Assembly (NCBI GenBank): GCA_028820635.1
Contig: JAPPIG010000023.1
Coordinates: forward strand, 50,135 to 114,134
Direction: 5' to 3'
Length of the DNA: 64,000 nucleotides
From: Candidatus Poribacteria bacterium
GTDB lineage: Bacteria; Poribacteria; WGA-4E; WGA-3G
Position numbers and translations under genes: made by a program. The notes beneath the pieces were generated by a model. The model did no database searches. It had not been told where the DNA came from and saw only the letters and a program-made list of their open reading frames with translations. Below are positions 1 to 7,692 of the stretch, piece by piece; position 1 is the stretch's first letter; every line of letters starts with the position of its first letter.

Positions 1-294
1 ATCGCCCCAAATCTGTTCTGATATAATTCCTTGATGTCGACTATCAATATTATCGCAAACTGCTTGCCCAACGAGATGATTGCTGATTGACCAAACTTTT
101 AATCCGTATTTTGCGAGCAAGTCATGTCTGCCTTGACAGTAACTGTCGTCAGAAAGTGCTTTGTCGGTCTCAAAGTGGTCTCCCCAGCAAGCGAGTTCCA
201 AACCGTCATATCCCCACTCACTGGCTTTTTTCGCTAAATCTTCAAGTGTTAAGTCTGCCCATTGTCCTGTAAACAGAGTCACAGGTCTTGCCAT
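1..294 (-). CDS. sugar phosphate isomerase/epimerase-like TIM barrel, partial
   Basis: The ATG is at 294 on the minus strand and the reading frame runs open off the left edge, giving the first 98 residues. The start [15 protein letters not shown] and the following [15 protein letters not shown] pattern are typical of the xylose-isomerase-like TIM-barrel family (AP endonuclease 2 fold), where beta-strand 1 and the first D/E-rich loop look like this. The substrate cannot be told. A Gfo/Idh/MocA oxidoreductase lies 61 bp upstream on the same strand, a very common pairing in sugar or inositol catabolism. An AGGAG-like site precedes the ATG. The C-terminal two thirds is missing from the window. 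Confidence 0.75.
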   Translation of the reverse strand, partial: MARPVTLFTGQWADLTLEDLAKKASEWGYDGLELACWGDHFETDKALSDDSYCQGRHDLLAKYGLKVWSISNHLVGQAVCDNIDSRHQGIISEQIWGD

Positions 295-316
295 ATTATG
301 TCTCCTTTGTTCTGTA

Positions 317-337
317 TAGGAGGGTTTTCAAACCCGA
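317..337. repeat. short palindrome, GGAGGG-core-CCCGA type
   Basis: TAGGAGGG, then the palindromic core TTTTCAAA, then CCCGA, lying between the isomerase-like and Gfo/Idh genes. It has the same outer frame as copies at 5356 and 33808 but a different core. Confidence 0.6.
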
Positions 338-355
338 TAATTTATAGTGCTTTTC

Positions 356-1528
356 TTACGCTGGAGGTGTATAACTTGCATCAACCCAGCCGCGCTGTTT
401 GCCACTTTCTACTGCAGTATTAATAAAATGGACCCCGCGAGCACCGTCTTGAACCGTCGGAAAGTCGGTGTCAAATTCACCAGGGGACTCTCCTGCTATC
501 TTCGCTGCCATTGTCCGAGATGCATTGACATAGATGTTTGCAAATGCTTCAATAAATGCCTCTGGATGTCCAAACGGAATACGAGAATTGTGTTGTGTAA
601 TTTCTGCAAGGTAATCATTGCCGCGTTTATAGACCTGTTCAGGTCCGTCAGGAAAACGAACAGAGAGATAATTCGGATTTTCTTGATGCCATTCCAATGA
701 TGCGTCTGTTCCATATACGCGGATGCGTAGATTATTTTCTTCACCTACGGAAATTTGTGAAGCAAACAAGATGCCACGGACACCACTTTCATAATGGACT
801 AATAGGTTGCCATCATCCTCTAACAGACGACCTTCTACGAATGTGGTCATGTCAGCGCAAATCTCTTCCATTTCAAGCCCTGTGATGTAGTGTGCCAGAT
901 TCTCTGCGTGTGAGCCGATGTCTCCGATACACGATGATGCCCCCGCCTGTTTTGGATCTGTTCGCCAAACTGCCTGCTTCGCTCCTTCATTTTCCAAAAA
1001 TGTGGAGAGCCATCCTTGCGGATATTCAACTACAATCTTACGTATCGTACCGAGTTCTCCTTCTTTTATCAGTTCACGTGCCTGTTTCACCATCGGGTAG
1101 CCAGTATAATTGTGGGTCAGCGCGAAGATTACATCATGTGACTTAACAAGACGACAGAGGGATTCGGCATCTTCTACTGTTGTTGTCATCGGTTTATCAC
1201 AGACAACGTGGAATCCGGCTTCTATGAAGGTTTTTGCGACATCAAAATGAACGTGATTGGGCGTGACAATTGAAACAAAATCTATGCGTTCACCTTCAGG
1301 GAGTTGACTCTCTTTTTCTGCCATCTCCTTATACGAACCGTAAACTCGGTTTTCATGAAGAAAAAGTTCTGCTCCTTGCTGACGTGATTTTTCAGGTGAG
1401 GATGAAAATGCGCCAGCAACTAAGTCTATTTCTCCATCAAGTGCAGCAGCTTTACGATGCACAGCCCCAATGAACGCATCTGGTCCACCGCCTACCATTC
1501 CATAACGTATTTTCCTACCAAGTGGCAT
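356..1528 (-). CDS. Gfo/Idh/MocA family NAD(P)-dependent oxidoreductase
   Basis: Predicted 390-residue cytoplasmic dehydrogenase. The N-terminal Rossmann fold starts with IRYGMVGGGPDAFIGAVHR, which carries the glycine-rich nucleotide loop. CDKPMTTTVEDA supplies the family's conserved KP lysine motif, and CIGDIGSHAENL matches the G-D-x-G-x-H stretch holding the catalytic histidine. The length is normal for the family. I chose the ATG at 1528; an upstream in-frame GTG at 1597 would add 23 residues in front of the Rossmann strand and is less likely. The substrate, probably a sugar or inositol, is not resolvable. It probably forms an operon with the TIM-barrel gene downstream. Confidence 0.88.
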   Translation of the reverse strand: MPLGRKIRYGMVGGGPDAFIGAVHRKAAALDGEIDLVAGAFSSSPEKSRQQGAELFLHENRVYGSYKEMAEKESQLPEGERIDFVSIVTPNHVHFDVAKTFIEAGFHVVCDKPMTTTVEDAESLCRLVKSHDVIFALTHNYTGYPMVKQARELIKEGELGTIRKIVVEYPQGWLSTFLENEGAKQAVWRTDPKQAGASSCIGDIGSHAENLAHYITGLEMEEICADMTTFVEGRLLEDDGNLLVHYESGVRGILFASQISVGEENNLRIRVYGTDASLEWHQENPNYLSVRFPDGPEQVYKRGNDYLAEITQHNSRIPFGHPEAFIEAFANIYVNASRTMAAKIAGESPGEFDTDFPTVQDGARGVHFINTAVESGKQRGWVDASYTPPA

Positions 1529-1741
1529 ATTGCGTATCCATTCCTTTATTCGGTGTGCGATGACATCTGCACGCGACAATCTGCGATATATCAACACACG
1601 GGATAAAATAATTTCTTTGTTTAAGAATTATGTCATATTTTTTCATTTTTTTCAAGGTGTTTTTGGTAGAAAACCATTGTAATTCGGTAAACTGGAGAAT
1701 TCTAAAAAGTTGACATTTCATTTCTTGTTGGGTTGATTCTT

Positions 1742-1859
1742 TGTAGGAGCAACCTAATGGTGTGTTTAGTTTAAAATTTAGGTATAAGGAATAGTCGGGA
1801 ATCGGAGTTCCCCCCTACAATACGATATATTTCGGTAGGAGCGATCTCCGAATCGCGAC
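1742..1859. repeat. cluster of short palindromic repeats
   Basis: At 1794-1819 lies GTCGGGAATCGGAGTTCC, with the stem GGGAA/TTCCC. At 1835-1859 lies GTAGGAGCGATCTCCGAATC, with the stem GCGAT/ATCGC. A degenerate copy begins at 1742. The same words recur at 9808-9870, 33808-33868 and 63755-63779. No gene is seen between 1529 and 2350. Confidence 0.7.
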
Positions 1860-1944
1860 TTACAATATAAAGGTGGATACTCCACTAATGGTCGCGACTC
1901 GATCTAAGATATTGAGAAAAACCCGAAGACTGAATATATCAGCC

Positions 1945-2234
1945 AAAATTTTCCAGGATTATTCAGTTTTCAGTTTTTCTGTGCATTTTATTGCAAACGT
2001 TAATATTTTATAGTCGCATTGTAGGTCGGGTAGAGCGAAGCGACACCCGACAATCTTAGTGTGACAGTGCGATCATGTCGGGTTTCGTAAACTCAACCCG
2101 CTGAATCATGTAGAATGCCAAAAAGCGCATTCTACCAAAGGCATTCATAGCGTTGATTTGGACCTACAATATAAACTCACAGTAAAACCTATTAACCGAT
2201 TATATCTTAAAACTGAATAACCCTGAAAATTTTC
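1945..2234. mobile_element. MITE-like element with 17-bp inverted ends and 9-bp target duplication
   Basis: The left end at 1954-1970 reads CAGGATTATTCAGTTTT. The right end at 2209-2225 reads AAAACTGAATAACCCTG, its near-perfect reverse complement. The direct repeat AAAATTTTC flanks both ends (1945-1953 and 2226-2234). The 272-bp interior has no coding capacity and holds a second palindromic element at 2018-2170. The same termini occur at 28906 and 29361, again with a 9-bp duplication. CAGGG ends and 8-10-bp duplications are reminiscent of some DDE insertion-sequence families (ISAs1-like), but the parent transposase is not in the window. Confidence 0.75.
2018..2170. repeat. nested composite palindromic element
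   Basis: It begins ATTGTAGGTC (2018-2027) and ends GACCTACAAT (2161-2170), a 10-bp perfect inverted terminus. Inside are several hairpin words: GTCGGGTAGAGC...ACCCGAC, ATGTCGGGT...ACCCG and GTAGAATGCC...GCATTCTACC. A close relative without the leading AT lies at 60362-60583. Confidence 0.65.
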
Positions 2235-2242
2235 TAAGGGAC

Positions 2243-2271
2243 TTGACGAATCTGATAAAATATGATACAAT
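2243..2271 (+). promoter_or_regulatory. sigma70-type promoter for the LamG genes
   Basis: TTGACG (2243-2248), a 17-bp spacer, then TACAAT (2266-2271), about 80 bp before the first LamG start. The -35 box begins 8 bp after the target duplication of the MITE-like element. Confidence 0.65.
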
Positions 2272-2350
2272 ACTTATGTCATCTCAAACGTAATATAGTA
2301 TAAGGTGTTTATAAGTTTGCTTAGAACAAATTTCAGCTTAGGAGGACAAA

Positions 2351-3148
2351 ATGAAGAATATGCTAAGAATTGCTATCGCTGCATTTGTTGCGATCTGCTG
2401 GATAATTGGCACAAGTAATGCCGCTATAAATCCCGATAACATTACGGGAATGTGGCTATTTAATGAGGGTAATGGAAATACGGCAAAAGATTCTTCAGGT
2501 AACAAGAATGATGGTAAAATCCACGGTGCAAAGTGGGTTGATGGAAAGTTTGGGAAGGCACTTGAGTTCAATGGATCTGATAATTGGGTCGAAGTTCCTC
2601 ATTCAAACACTGTCGGGTTTAAAAAGGGTGTTTCCTTCACAATTACTGTCCATTTTAAAGGCACTAAAGTTGGTGGCTCGCTTGTCGGCAAAAACTATGA
2701 GGATAAATCGCAGGCACTTCCATGGTTTCTGCTTTGGAACGGTGGTGGGGACAACAAAGTAACACTTTATCTGCGAAATTCTGCTTCAGTGAGTTTTCGG
2801 GCAGATAGCACAAGCCAGATTGGTGATGACGAGTGGCACTTTGTTGCTGGTAGAGCCGATGCCAGCACTGGAAAAGCTTCAATATGGATAGATGGTAAGA
2901 AGGAAGCCGAGGTCGATTTTGACAAAAATGATGGATACGGCACAAGTGAAGGGGTACTCCATATCGCGCGGCACTTTGACAGATACACTAACGGAATTAT
3001 TGACGATGTTGCGCTTTTTAATGTCGCATTAAGTGAAGGTGATATGAAAACTCTTATGGATAATGGTGTTGAAGAAGCCGCCGCTGTGGAACCCGTCAAC
3101 AAATATACTACAACGTGGGCAAGAATCAAACGCCAAACTGTTAAATAA
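2351..3148 (+). CDS. secreted LamG/concanavalin-like lectin-domain protein
   Basis: 265 residues. A Sec signal peptide of about 24 residues ends near GTSNA. The rest is one LamG-type jelly roll (Laminin_G_3/ConA-like), shown by NITGMWLFNEGNGNTAKDSS, HGAKWVDGKFGKALEF, the DDEWHFVAGRAD strand and ASIWIDGKKEAE. Such domains bind carbohydrates or proteins outside the cell. GGAGGA stands 5 bases before the ATG. The last 15 residues hold the tail KYTTTWARIK, also found in the next gene and in an unrelated LRR protein at 45505. It forms a two-gene operon with its paralogue 15 bp downstream. The ligand is unknown. Confidence 0.85.
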   Translation: MKNMLRIAIAAFVAICWIIGTSNAAINPDNITGMWLFNEGNGNTAKDSSGNKNDGKIHGAKWVDGKFGKALEFNGSDNWVEVPHSNTVGFKKGVSFTITVHFKGTKVGGSLVGKNYEDKSQALPWFLLWNGGGDNKVTLYLRNSASVSFRADSTSQIGDDEWHFVAGRADASTGKASIWIDGKKEAEVDFDKNDGYGTSEGVLHIARHFDRYTNGIIDDVALFNVALSEGDMKTLMDNGVEEAAAVEPVNKYTTTWARIKRQTVK

Positions 3149-3163
3149 TAAGGAGAAATATTA

Positions 3164-3970
3164 ATGTTAAAAAATAAAAGTGTGGGAATTACGTTTACGA
3201 GTCTAATAACTGCTTTTTTGTTGATTGCGCTGCCTGGCTACGCTGAGTTTGACTTTGAGAATATCACTGCCATGTGGTTATTTGATGAAGGGGAAGGTGC
3301 TGCCGTAACCGACTCGTCAGACCAAGAAAATGAGGGGAAAATTCACGGTGCCAAGTGGGTAGATGGCAAATTCGGAAAAGCACTTGAATTTGATGGTACT
3401 GATGATTGGGTGGAAATTCCACACTCTGACAGTGTTGGGTTTGAAGCAGGAACATCATTCACCTTGACACTTCATTACAAAGGCACAAAAGTGGGTGGTT
3501 CGCTTGCGGGCAAAAACTACGAAGATAAATCGCAAGTTTTACCGTGGTATATGTTTTGGAATGGCGGCGGCGATGGCAAAATCACCTTTTTCCTACGTAA
3601 TGCTGGTGGAACGAGTTATAGACCACAAAGCACATCCAATATCTCAGATGACAAGTGGCATTTCATTGCTGGCATAGCAAACACTGACACAGGCAAGGCG
3701 AGTCTGTGGATAGATGGTAAAAAAGAAGCTGAAATTGATTTTGATACTAAAAGTGGATACGGCAATAGCGAAGGTGTTTTTCACATCGGACGCCACTTTG
3801 ATCGGTATACTGCTGGCATCATTGACGATATAGCGCTCTTTAATGTCGCCTTAGATGAAGCTGATTTACAATCAATTATGGATGATGGTCTTATGACTCT
3901 CACCGCTGTTGAAGCTGCGGGTAAACTCACAACGACGTGGGCAAGTGTTAAACAACGTATTGCCCGATAG
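3164..3970 (+). CDS. secreted LamG/concanavalin-like lectin-domain protein, paralogue
   Basis: 268 residues, clearly a tandem duplicate of the preceding gene: the block HGAKWVDGKFGKALEF is identical and most of the jelly roll is conserved. The signal peptide ends near PGYA. AAGGAGA precedes the ATG. The C-terminus carries the tail KLTTTWASVK, so the tail survived the divergence of the two copies. The function is presumably extracellular glycan or protein binding. No terminator is obvious downstream; about 170 bp separate it from the selenoprotein pair. Confidence 0.85.
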   Translation: MLKNKSVGITFTSLITAFLLIALPGYAEFDFENITAMWLFDEGEGAAVTDSSDQENEGKIHGAKWVDGKFGKALEFDGTDDWVEIPHSDSVGFEAGTSFTLTLHYKGTKVGGSLAGKNYEDKSQVLPWYMFWNGGGDGKITFFLRNAGGTSYRPQSTSNISDDKWHFIAGIANTDTGKASLWIDGKKEAEIDFDTKSGYGNSEGVFHIGRHFDRYTAGIIDDIALFNVALDEADLQSIMDDGLMTLTAVEAAGKLTTTWASVKQRIAR

Positions 3971-4140
3971 ACCTCAAGAATAGATGAGAAACTGACGCGA
4001 ATTAGTGTTTTAGCGAAAAACGAGTTAAATAGGAAGTCTATACCGCTATATTCGCGTCAGTATTCTTATAATAAATGAAGAAAACAAGACATAAAAAGAA
4101 CAAAGTAACATGTATTAAAGATATTGAAAAGGAACTCATG

Positions 4141-5310
4141 ATGAAAAAGATACTGACATTTCCTGCAATAGCATTTTTGCTATTAGCCGCATTGGGATGT
4201 GGAACTTCAGAGGATACGACGGACCCTGTCCCAACTGAAATCATGACAGGCGAATTCCGCGGGAGTATTGAATTACTTGAAGATGCAACTATTCAGGTGC
4301 ACTTGCTCAAAGCAGGAGAACTCTTCGCGCAAATTGAATTCGCAAAAGTAGGTGTATCACAGACAAGCGTTGGGAACGTTCAAGCCGATATCTTCGCGTC
4401 AACTGATTCAGGGGTCGGAAACTTTCGCGTTACCGATGCTGAACTCGGCGATTATACACTACAAATTTCTGCTAAGGGATACCAAGAGACTGAACTTAAC
4501 GTGACTGTCGTAGCGGATCAAGAGGTATCACTGGATAAGGTAGCTCTCGTGGCATTGGCAGAACCTGTATCACATCTGCGTGGGGTTTTAACCGACTCGG
4601 AAACGGGAGAGGTGCTTTCTGATGTGCTTGTCCAACTTACGGATAAGGCAGGTAAAGAGTATGAAGTATTAACAACGAAAGACGGTGTTTTTACCTTTGA
4701 GAATCTCCCCGTAGATCAAGGATTCACCTTGACGGTTATGCATAAAGGTTTTGAAGATAACACAGTTGATGTGGATCCGATTTCTGCTAATGAGACCTTT
4801 GAACTGGATGTAGAACTCACGGCAATACTTGAACCTGTGAAGTTGGATCCCGGTCAAGGATTAAGTATTGGCAGCCAAGCCCCCGAATTTCAGTTGTCTG
4901 ACGGGAATGATAAGGAGCATGCCCTTGCGGACTATGTTGGTAACAAAAAGGTTGCTATCGTCTTTTACCGCGGTGGTTGGTGACCGTTTTGTCGTGGGCA
5001 ACTCGGAGAGTTGCAAGACAATTATAATAAATTTCAAGCTGCAGGTGCTGAACTTATTGCTATTAGTTCTGATAATGTAGCAGCAACAAAACAAACGATT
5101 GAAAAAGAAGGTCTAAAATACGTCGTGCTCGCTGATAACGACAGAGAAGTAATTGAAGCTTACAACGTTGTTGATCCAGCTAACAAGAGAATAGCACGAC
5201 CTGCATCCTATGTTATTAGAAAAGATGGAAAAGTTGCATGGAAATCCCTTGATCCAAAGGTCGGACGTGTTCCAACAGCCAAAATTCTTGAAGAATTGGG
5301 CAAACTTTAA
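4141..5310 (+). CDS. lipoprotein peroxiredoxin-like selenoprotein (in-frame TGA = Sec281)
   Basis: Read through TGA 4981-4983, this is one 389-residue protein. The lipobox is LLAALGC. Two carboxypeptidase-regulatory-like beta domains follow (about residues 35-135 and 140-235), then an AhpC/TSA-type domain beginning GLSIGSQAPEFQLSD. The TGA sits exactly where this family has its catalytic cysteine: FYRGGW-U-PFCRGQL, a UxxC version of the usual GGWCPFCR. Homology continues unbroken after TGA in the same frame to the end (KVAWKSLDPKVGR). A hairpin follows at 4989-5021. The start at 4141 has AAGGA 7 bases upstream; 4138 is also possible. Expected role: thiol or peroxide redox chemistry on the outer face of a membrane. 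Sec insertion is inference; selA/B/C/D are not in the window. Confidence 0.85.
4989..5021 (+). promoter_or_regulatory. candidate SECIS hairpin, first selenoperoxiredoxin
   Basis: Outer stem TTGTC (4989-4993)/GACAA (5017-5021), inner stem GCAACTC (4998-5004)/GAGTTGC (5008-5014), apical loop GGA. It begins 8 bases after the first base of TGA, as expected for a bacterial SECIS placed inside the coding region. Confidence 0.6.
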
Positions 5311-5355
5311 CAATTAACTTGTAGGTGTCAATTTAGAGTATTTTCTTTTTTTGTT

Positions 5356-5375
5356 GGAGGGCTTTGTAAGCCCGA
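5356..5375. repeat. short palindrome, GGAGGG-core-CCCGA type
   Basis: GGAGGG, core CTTTGTAAG, CCCGA (the complete 15-bp hairpin is GGGCTTTGTAAGCCC), between the two selenoprotein genes. Same frame as the copy at 317 with a different core. Confidence 0.6.
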
Positions 5376-5442
5376 TTTTCTGCATGTATGAGCGTGCTCC
5401 AGTTCGCGACCCATTTTTTGAGAAAAGGAGTAATATTTATTC

Positions 5443-6279
5443 ATGAAACAGATACAAAGTCTTTTCGCATTGATAGTTTTGCTGTTTGCTGCATTCGGTT
5501 GTGGTACAGCAGACAATCCCATTGATGACAGAGACAAAATTGAAACATTAACAGGCACACTGCAAGGAGAAGTGCAGTCAATTGATGGAGTAGCAATTCA
5601 TGTGCGCCTATTAAAAGACGGACAACTCGTCGCGCATACCGAAGCACATGGCAGCTACGAACTCAATGATATTGAGGCAGGAGATTACACGCTCCACATT
5701 TCTGCCAATGGATACCAAGAAGTTGAACACAATGTTACTATTGTTGGTGGAGAAACAGTTTCATTGGATAAAGTGTCACTTGTTGAATTAGCAATCCCTG
5801 AACATGATTTGGAACCGGGTGAAGGACTGAACATCGGTAGCCAAGCACCAGATTTTGAGTTACCCGATGGAAATGGTGAGTTACACGCTTTTGCAGACTA
5901 TATCGGAAATGACAAAAAGGTTGTACTCGTCTTTTATAGAACAGGTGGCTGAGGACTTTGCACATCACAACTCGTGGAGTTGCAACAGAATTACGAAAAA
6001 ATCCAAGATACTGGTGCCGAACTTTTTGCTATCAGTTCAGAAAACGTGGCGTTAACACAAAGGACAGCAGAAAACCACGGACTCAAATATCCTGTGCTAT
6101 CTGACAACAAAAAAGAGATGATTATCGCTTACAATGTGCTCGATCCGTATGACACCAGAATAGCACGTCCTGCAGCGTATATTATTACGCCAGACGGAAA
6201 GGTTGCTTGGAAATCACTTGATACTGCGGGGGCCCGTGTGCCGACAGCAACTATCCTAACAGAATTGGATAAACTCTGA
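5443..6279 (+). CDS. lipoprotein peroxiredoxin-like selenoprotein 2 (in-frame TGA = Sec170)
   Basis: A 278-residue paralogue of the previous gene. The lipobox is LLFAAFGC, followed by one carboxypeptidase-regulatory-like domain (about residues 30-115), then the peroxiredoxin-like domain from GLNIGSQAPDFELPD. TGA 5950-5952 again replaces the catalytic cysteine: FYRTGG-U-GLCTSQLVELQ, keeping UxxC but lacking the tryptophan before it. The frame continues with full homology to KVAWKSLDTAGARVPTA. The real stop is TGA 6277-6279, so this gene uses TGA in both ways. The stop overlaps the ATG of the DUF362 gene by one base (TGATG), suggesting translational coupling. AAGGAG lies 12 bases before the start. 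Sec is inferred from the paired occurrence and the conserved hairpin. Confidence 0.83.
5965..5985 (+). promoter_or_regulatory. candidate SECIS hairpin, second selenoperoxiredoxin
   Basis: CAACTC (5968-5973), loop GTG, GAGTTG (5977-5982). The stem starts 18 bases after the first base of TGA, the same offset as the CAACTC stem in the first gene, with a different loop. Confidence 0.55.
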
Positions 6280-7394
6280 TGAAACGTCAAGATAAAGTTA
6301 TAGCAAACATCCTCGCGGACAGTGAAGAGGGGATGCAAAAACGAGATCCGCTCAACCGGCGTCAATTCCTAAGTCGTATCGGTACTATTAGTGGTGCTGC
6401 GCTAAGTACTCTCCCCGCTTTCGCGCAAATCGGTGGTGGGCGTGTGTTGACCCCTCCAACGGAAACAGCAGCACTTCCGCCTGTAGTCGAAGCCCTCGGC
6501 AAACAGGTTTGGGATGAAGACAGACTCAACGAAGATGCTGTTGGTGAAATGATCGATCAGGCAATGATGAAGTTGACTGGTCGAGATTCTGCCAAAGAGG
6601 CGTGGCGTGACTTTGTGCTACCAGACCACATCGTCGGTATTAAAATTAATCCGCTTGCCGGCCCAAAGTTAAGTACACATTCAGCAATAGTCAACAAAAT
6701 TATTGAGGGATTATTCAGTGCTGGCGTACTTAGAAAGCAGATTATTATTTGGGACCGGTTTGAAGCACATCTACTTAACGCTGGGTATCCGATTAAGACA
6801 GATGAAGGGGATGTCCGAACACTTGCCTCTGATATGGATGGCATCGGGTATGACGACAAAGTGTTTTATGAAACAGAAAAAGACAGTATCACCAGACGAG
6901 AAAATGAAAGCACCCGTTCTCAATATTCTCGCATTGTTACAGAACTGGTAGATGTATTAATTAATGTGCCTGTCTTGAAACATCACGATATGGCAGGCGT
7001 AAGCGGTTGTTTGAAAAACATGGCTTTTGGTAGTGTTGACAATACACAACGGTTCCACGGTAAGCCCCTCTACTGCAATCCTGCTATCGGCGAGATTTTT
7101 CAAAACAAAGTTCTGAAAGAAAAGGTCGTCCTCAACATCGTTGACGGGTTGACTGCATCTTTTGACCGAGGTCCTGAATATGACGCAGAGAGTACTTGGA
7201 ACTTTGGTGGCATGTTTGTGGGGGCTGATCCGGTCATCCTTGATGTGCTTATTCTTCAAACTGTGAATCTGAAACGCGAGGAGATGGGATTGAGTTCAAT
7301 GTCTAAATATGCCAACCATATCACTACCGCAAGCAGTCTCGGTTTGGGCAGCAATTCACTGAATCAGGTTAATCTACAGAAAATCGAGGTATAA
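6279..7394 (+). CDS. Tat-exported DUF362 domain protein
   Basis: 371 residues. The N-terminus has NRRQFLSRIG followed by a hydrophobic stretch ending PAFA, a twin-arginine signal, although about 25 residues precede the RR. The body matches DUF362: DHIVGIKINPLAGP, then INVPVLKHHDMAGVSGCLKN, then DGLTASFDRGPE. DUF362 proteins are uncharacterised; many are linked to iron-sulfur or redox contexts, and export by Tat suggests a folded or cofactor-bearing protein. No ferredoxin-type cysteine cluster is visible here. It starts within the stop codon of the second selenoprotein and is followed 4 bp later by a small lipoprotein, so the genes are likely co-transcribed. Confidence 0.8.
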   Translation: MKRQDKVIANILADSEEGMQKRDPLNRRQFLSRIGTISGAALSTLPAFAQIGGGRVLTPPTETAALPPVVEALGKQVWDEDRLNEDAVGEMIDQAMMKLTGRDSAKEAWRDFVLPDHIVGIKINPLAGPKLSTHSAIVNKIIEGLFSAGVLRKQIIIWDRFEAHLLNAGYPIKTDEGDVRTLASDMDGIGYDDKVFYETEKDSITRRENESTRSQYSRIVTELVDVLINVPVLKHHDMAGVSGCLKNMAFGSVDNTQRFHGKPLYCNPAIGEIFQNKVLKEKVVLNIVDGLTASFDRGPEYDAESTWNFGGMFVGADPVILDVLILQTVNLKREEMGLSSMSKYANHITTASSLGLGSNSLNQVNLQKIEV

Positions 7395-7398
7395 TTCC

Positions 7399-7641
7399 AT
7401 GAAAAGCAGATACATTCCTATATTTATTCTACTGAGCGTATTTTTCATAGCTGTTGTATTTTCAGGTTGTACGGTGACCTTCACAGCAAACGACTCGTTA
7501 CAGTTTAACCTTTCAAAACCGACTGACAAAACCGTATCCCTTGTTACTGAATTTGAATCAGGTGAAGAAGATAACGTTTCTGGTGATGTCACACAGAAGG
7601 CTGGCAGTGTCTGTGCTGGCGGAGCATGCATCATTTATTAG
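7399..7641 (+). CDS. small lipoprotein, unknown
   Basis: 80 residues. The hydrophobic N-terminus ends with lipobox VFSGC at about residue 24, so the mature lipoprotein is about 57 residues. It is acidic in the middle (EFESGEEDN) and ends VCAGGACIIY, with a CxxxxC pair that could be disulfide or metal linked. It lies 4 bp after the DUF362 gene with GAGGT just upstream, so it is probably the last gene of the selenoprotein operon. I recognise no family. Confidence 0.65.
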   Translation: MKSRYIPIFILLSVFFIAVVFSGCTVTFTANDSLQFNLSKPTDKTVSLVTEFESGEEDNVSGDVTQKAGSVCAGGACIIY

Positions 7642-7692
7642 ATCTTATCTGACAATCATAATACACTGATAGGTGCTATTTCAACAACCCTA

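Noticed and set aside
4141..6279. Two split genes or pseudogenes interrupted by TGA
   Set aside because: Both frames continue without further damage and with strong homology, the TGA replaces only the catalytic Cys in each, and a hairpin follows at the same offset.
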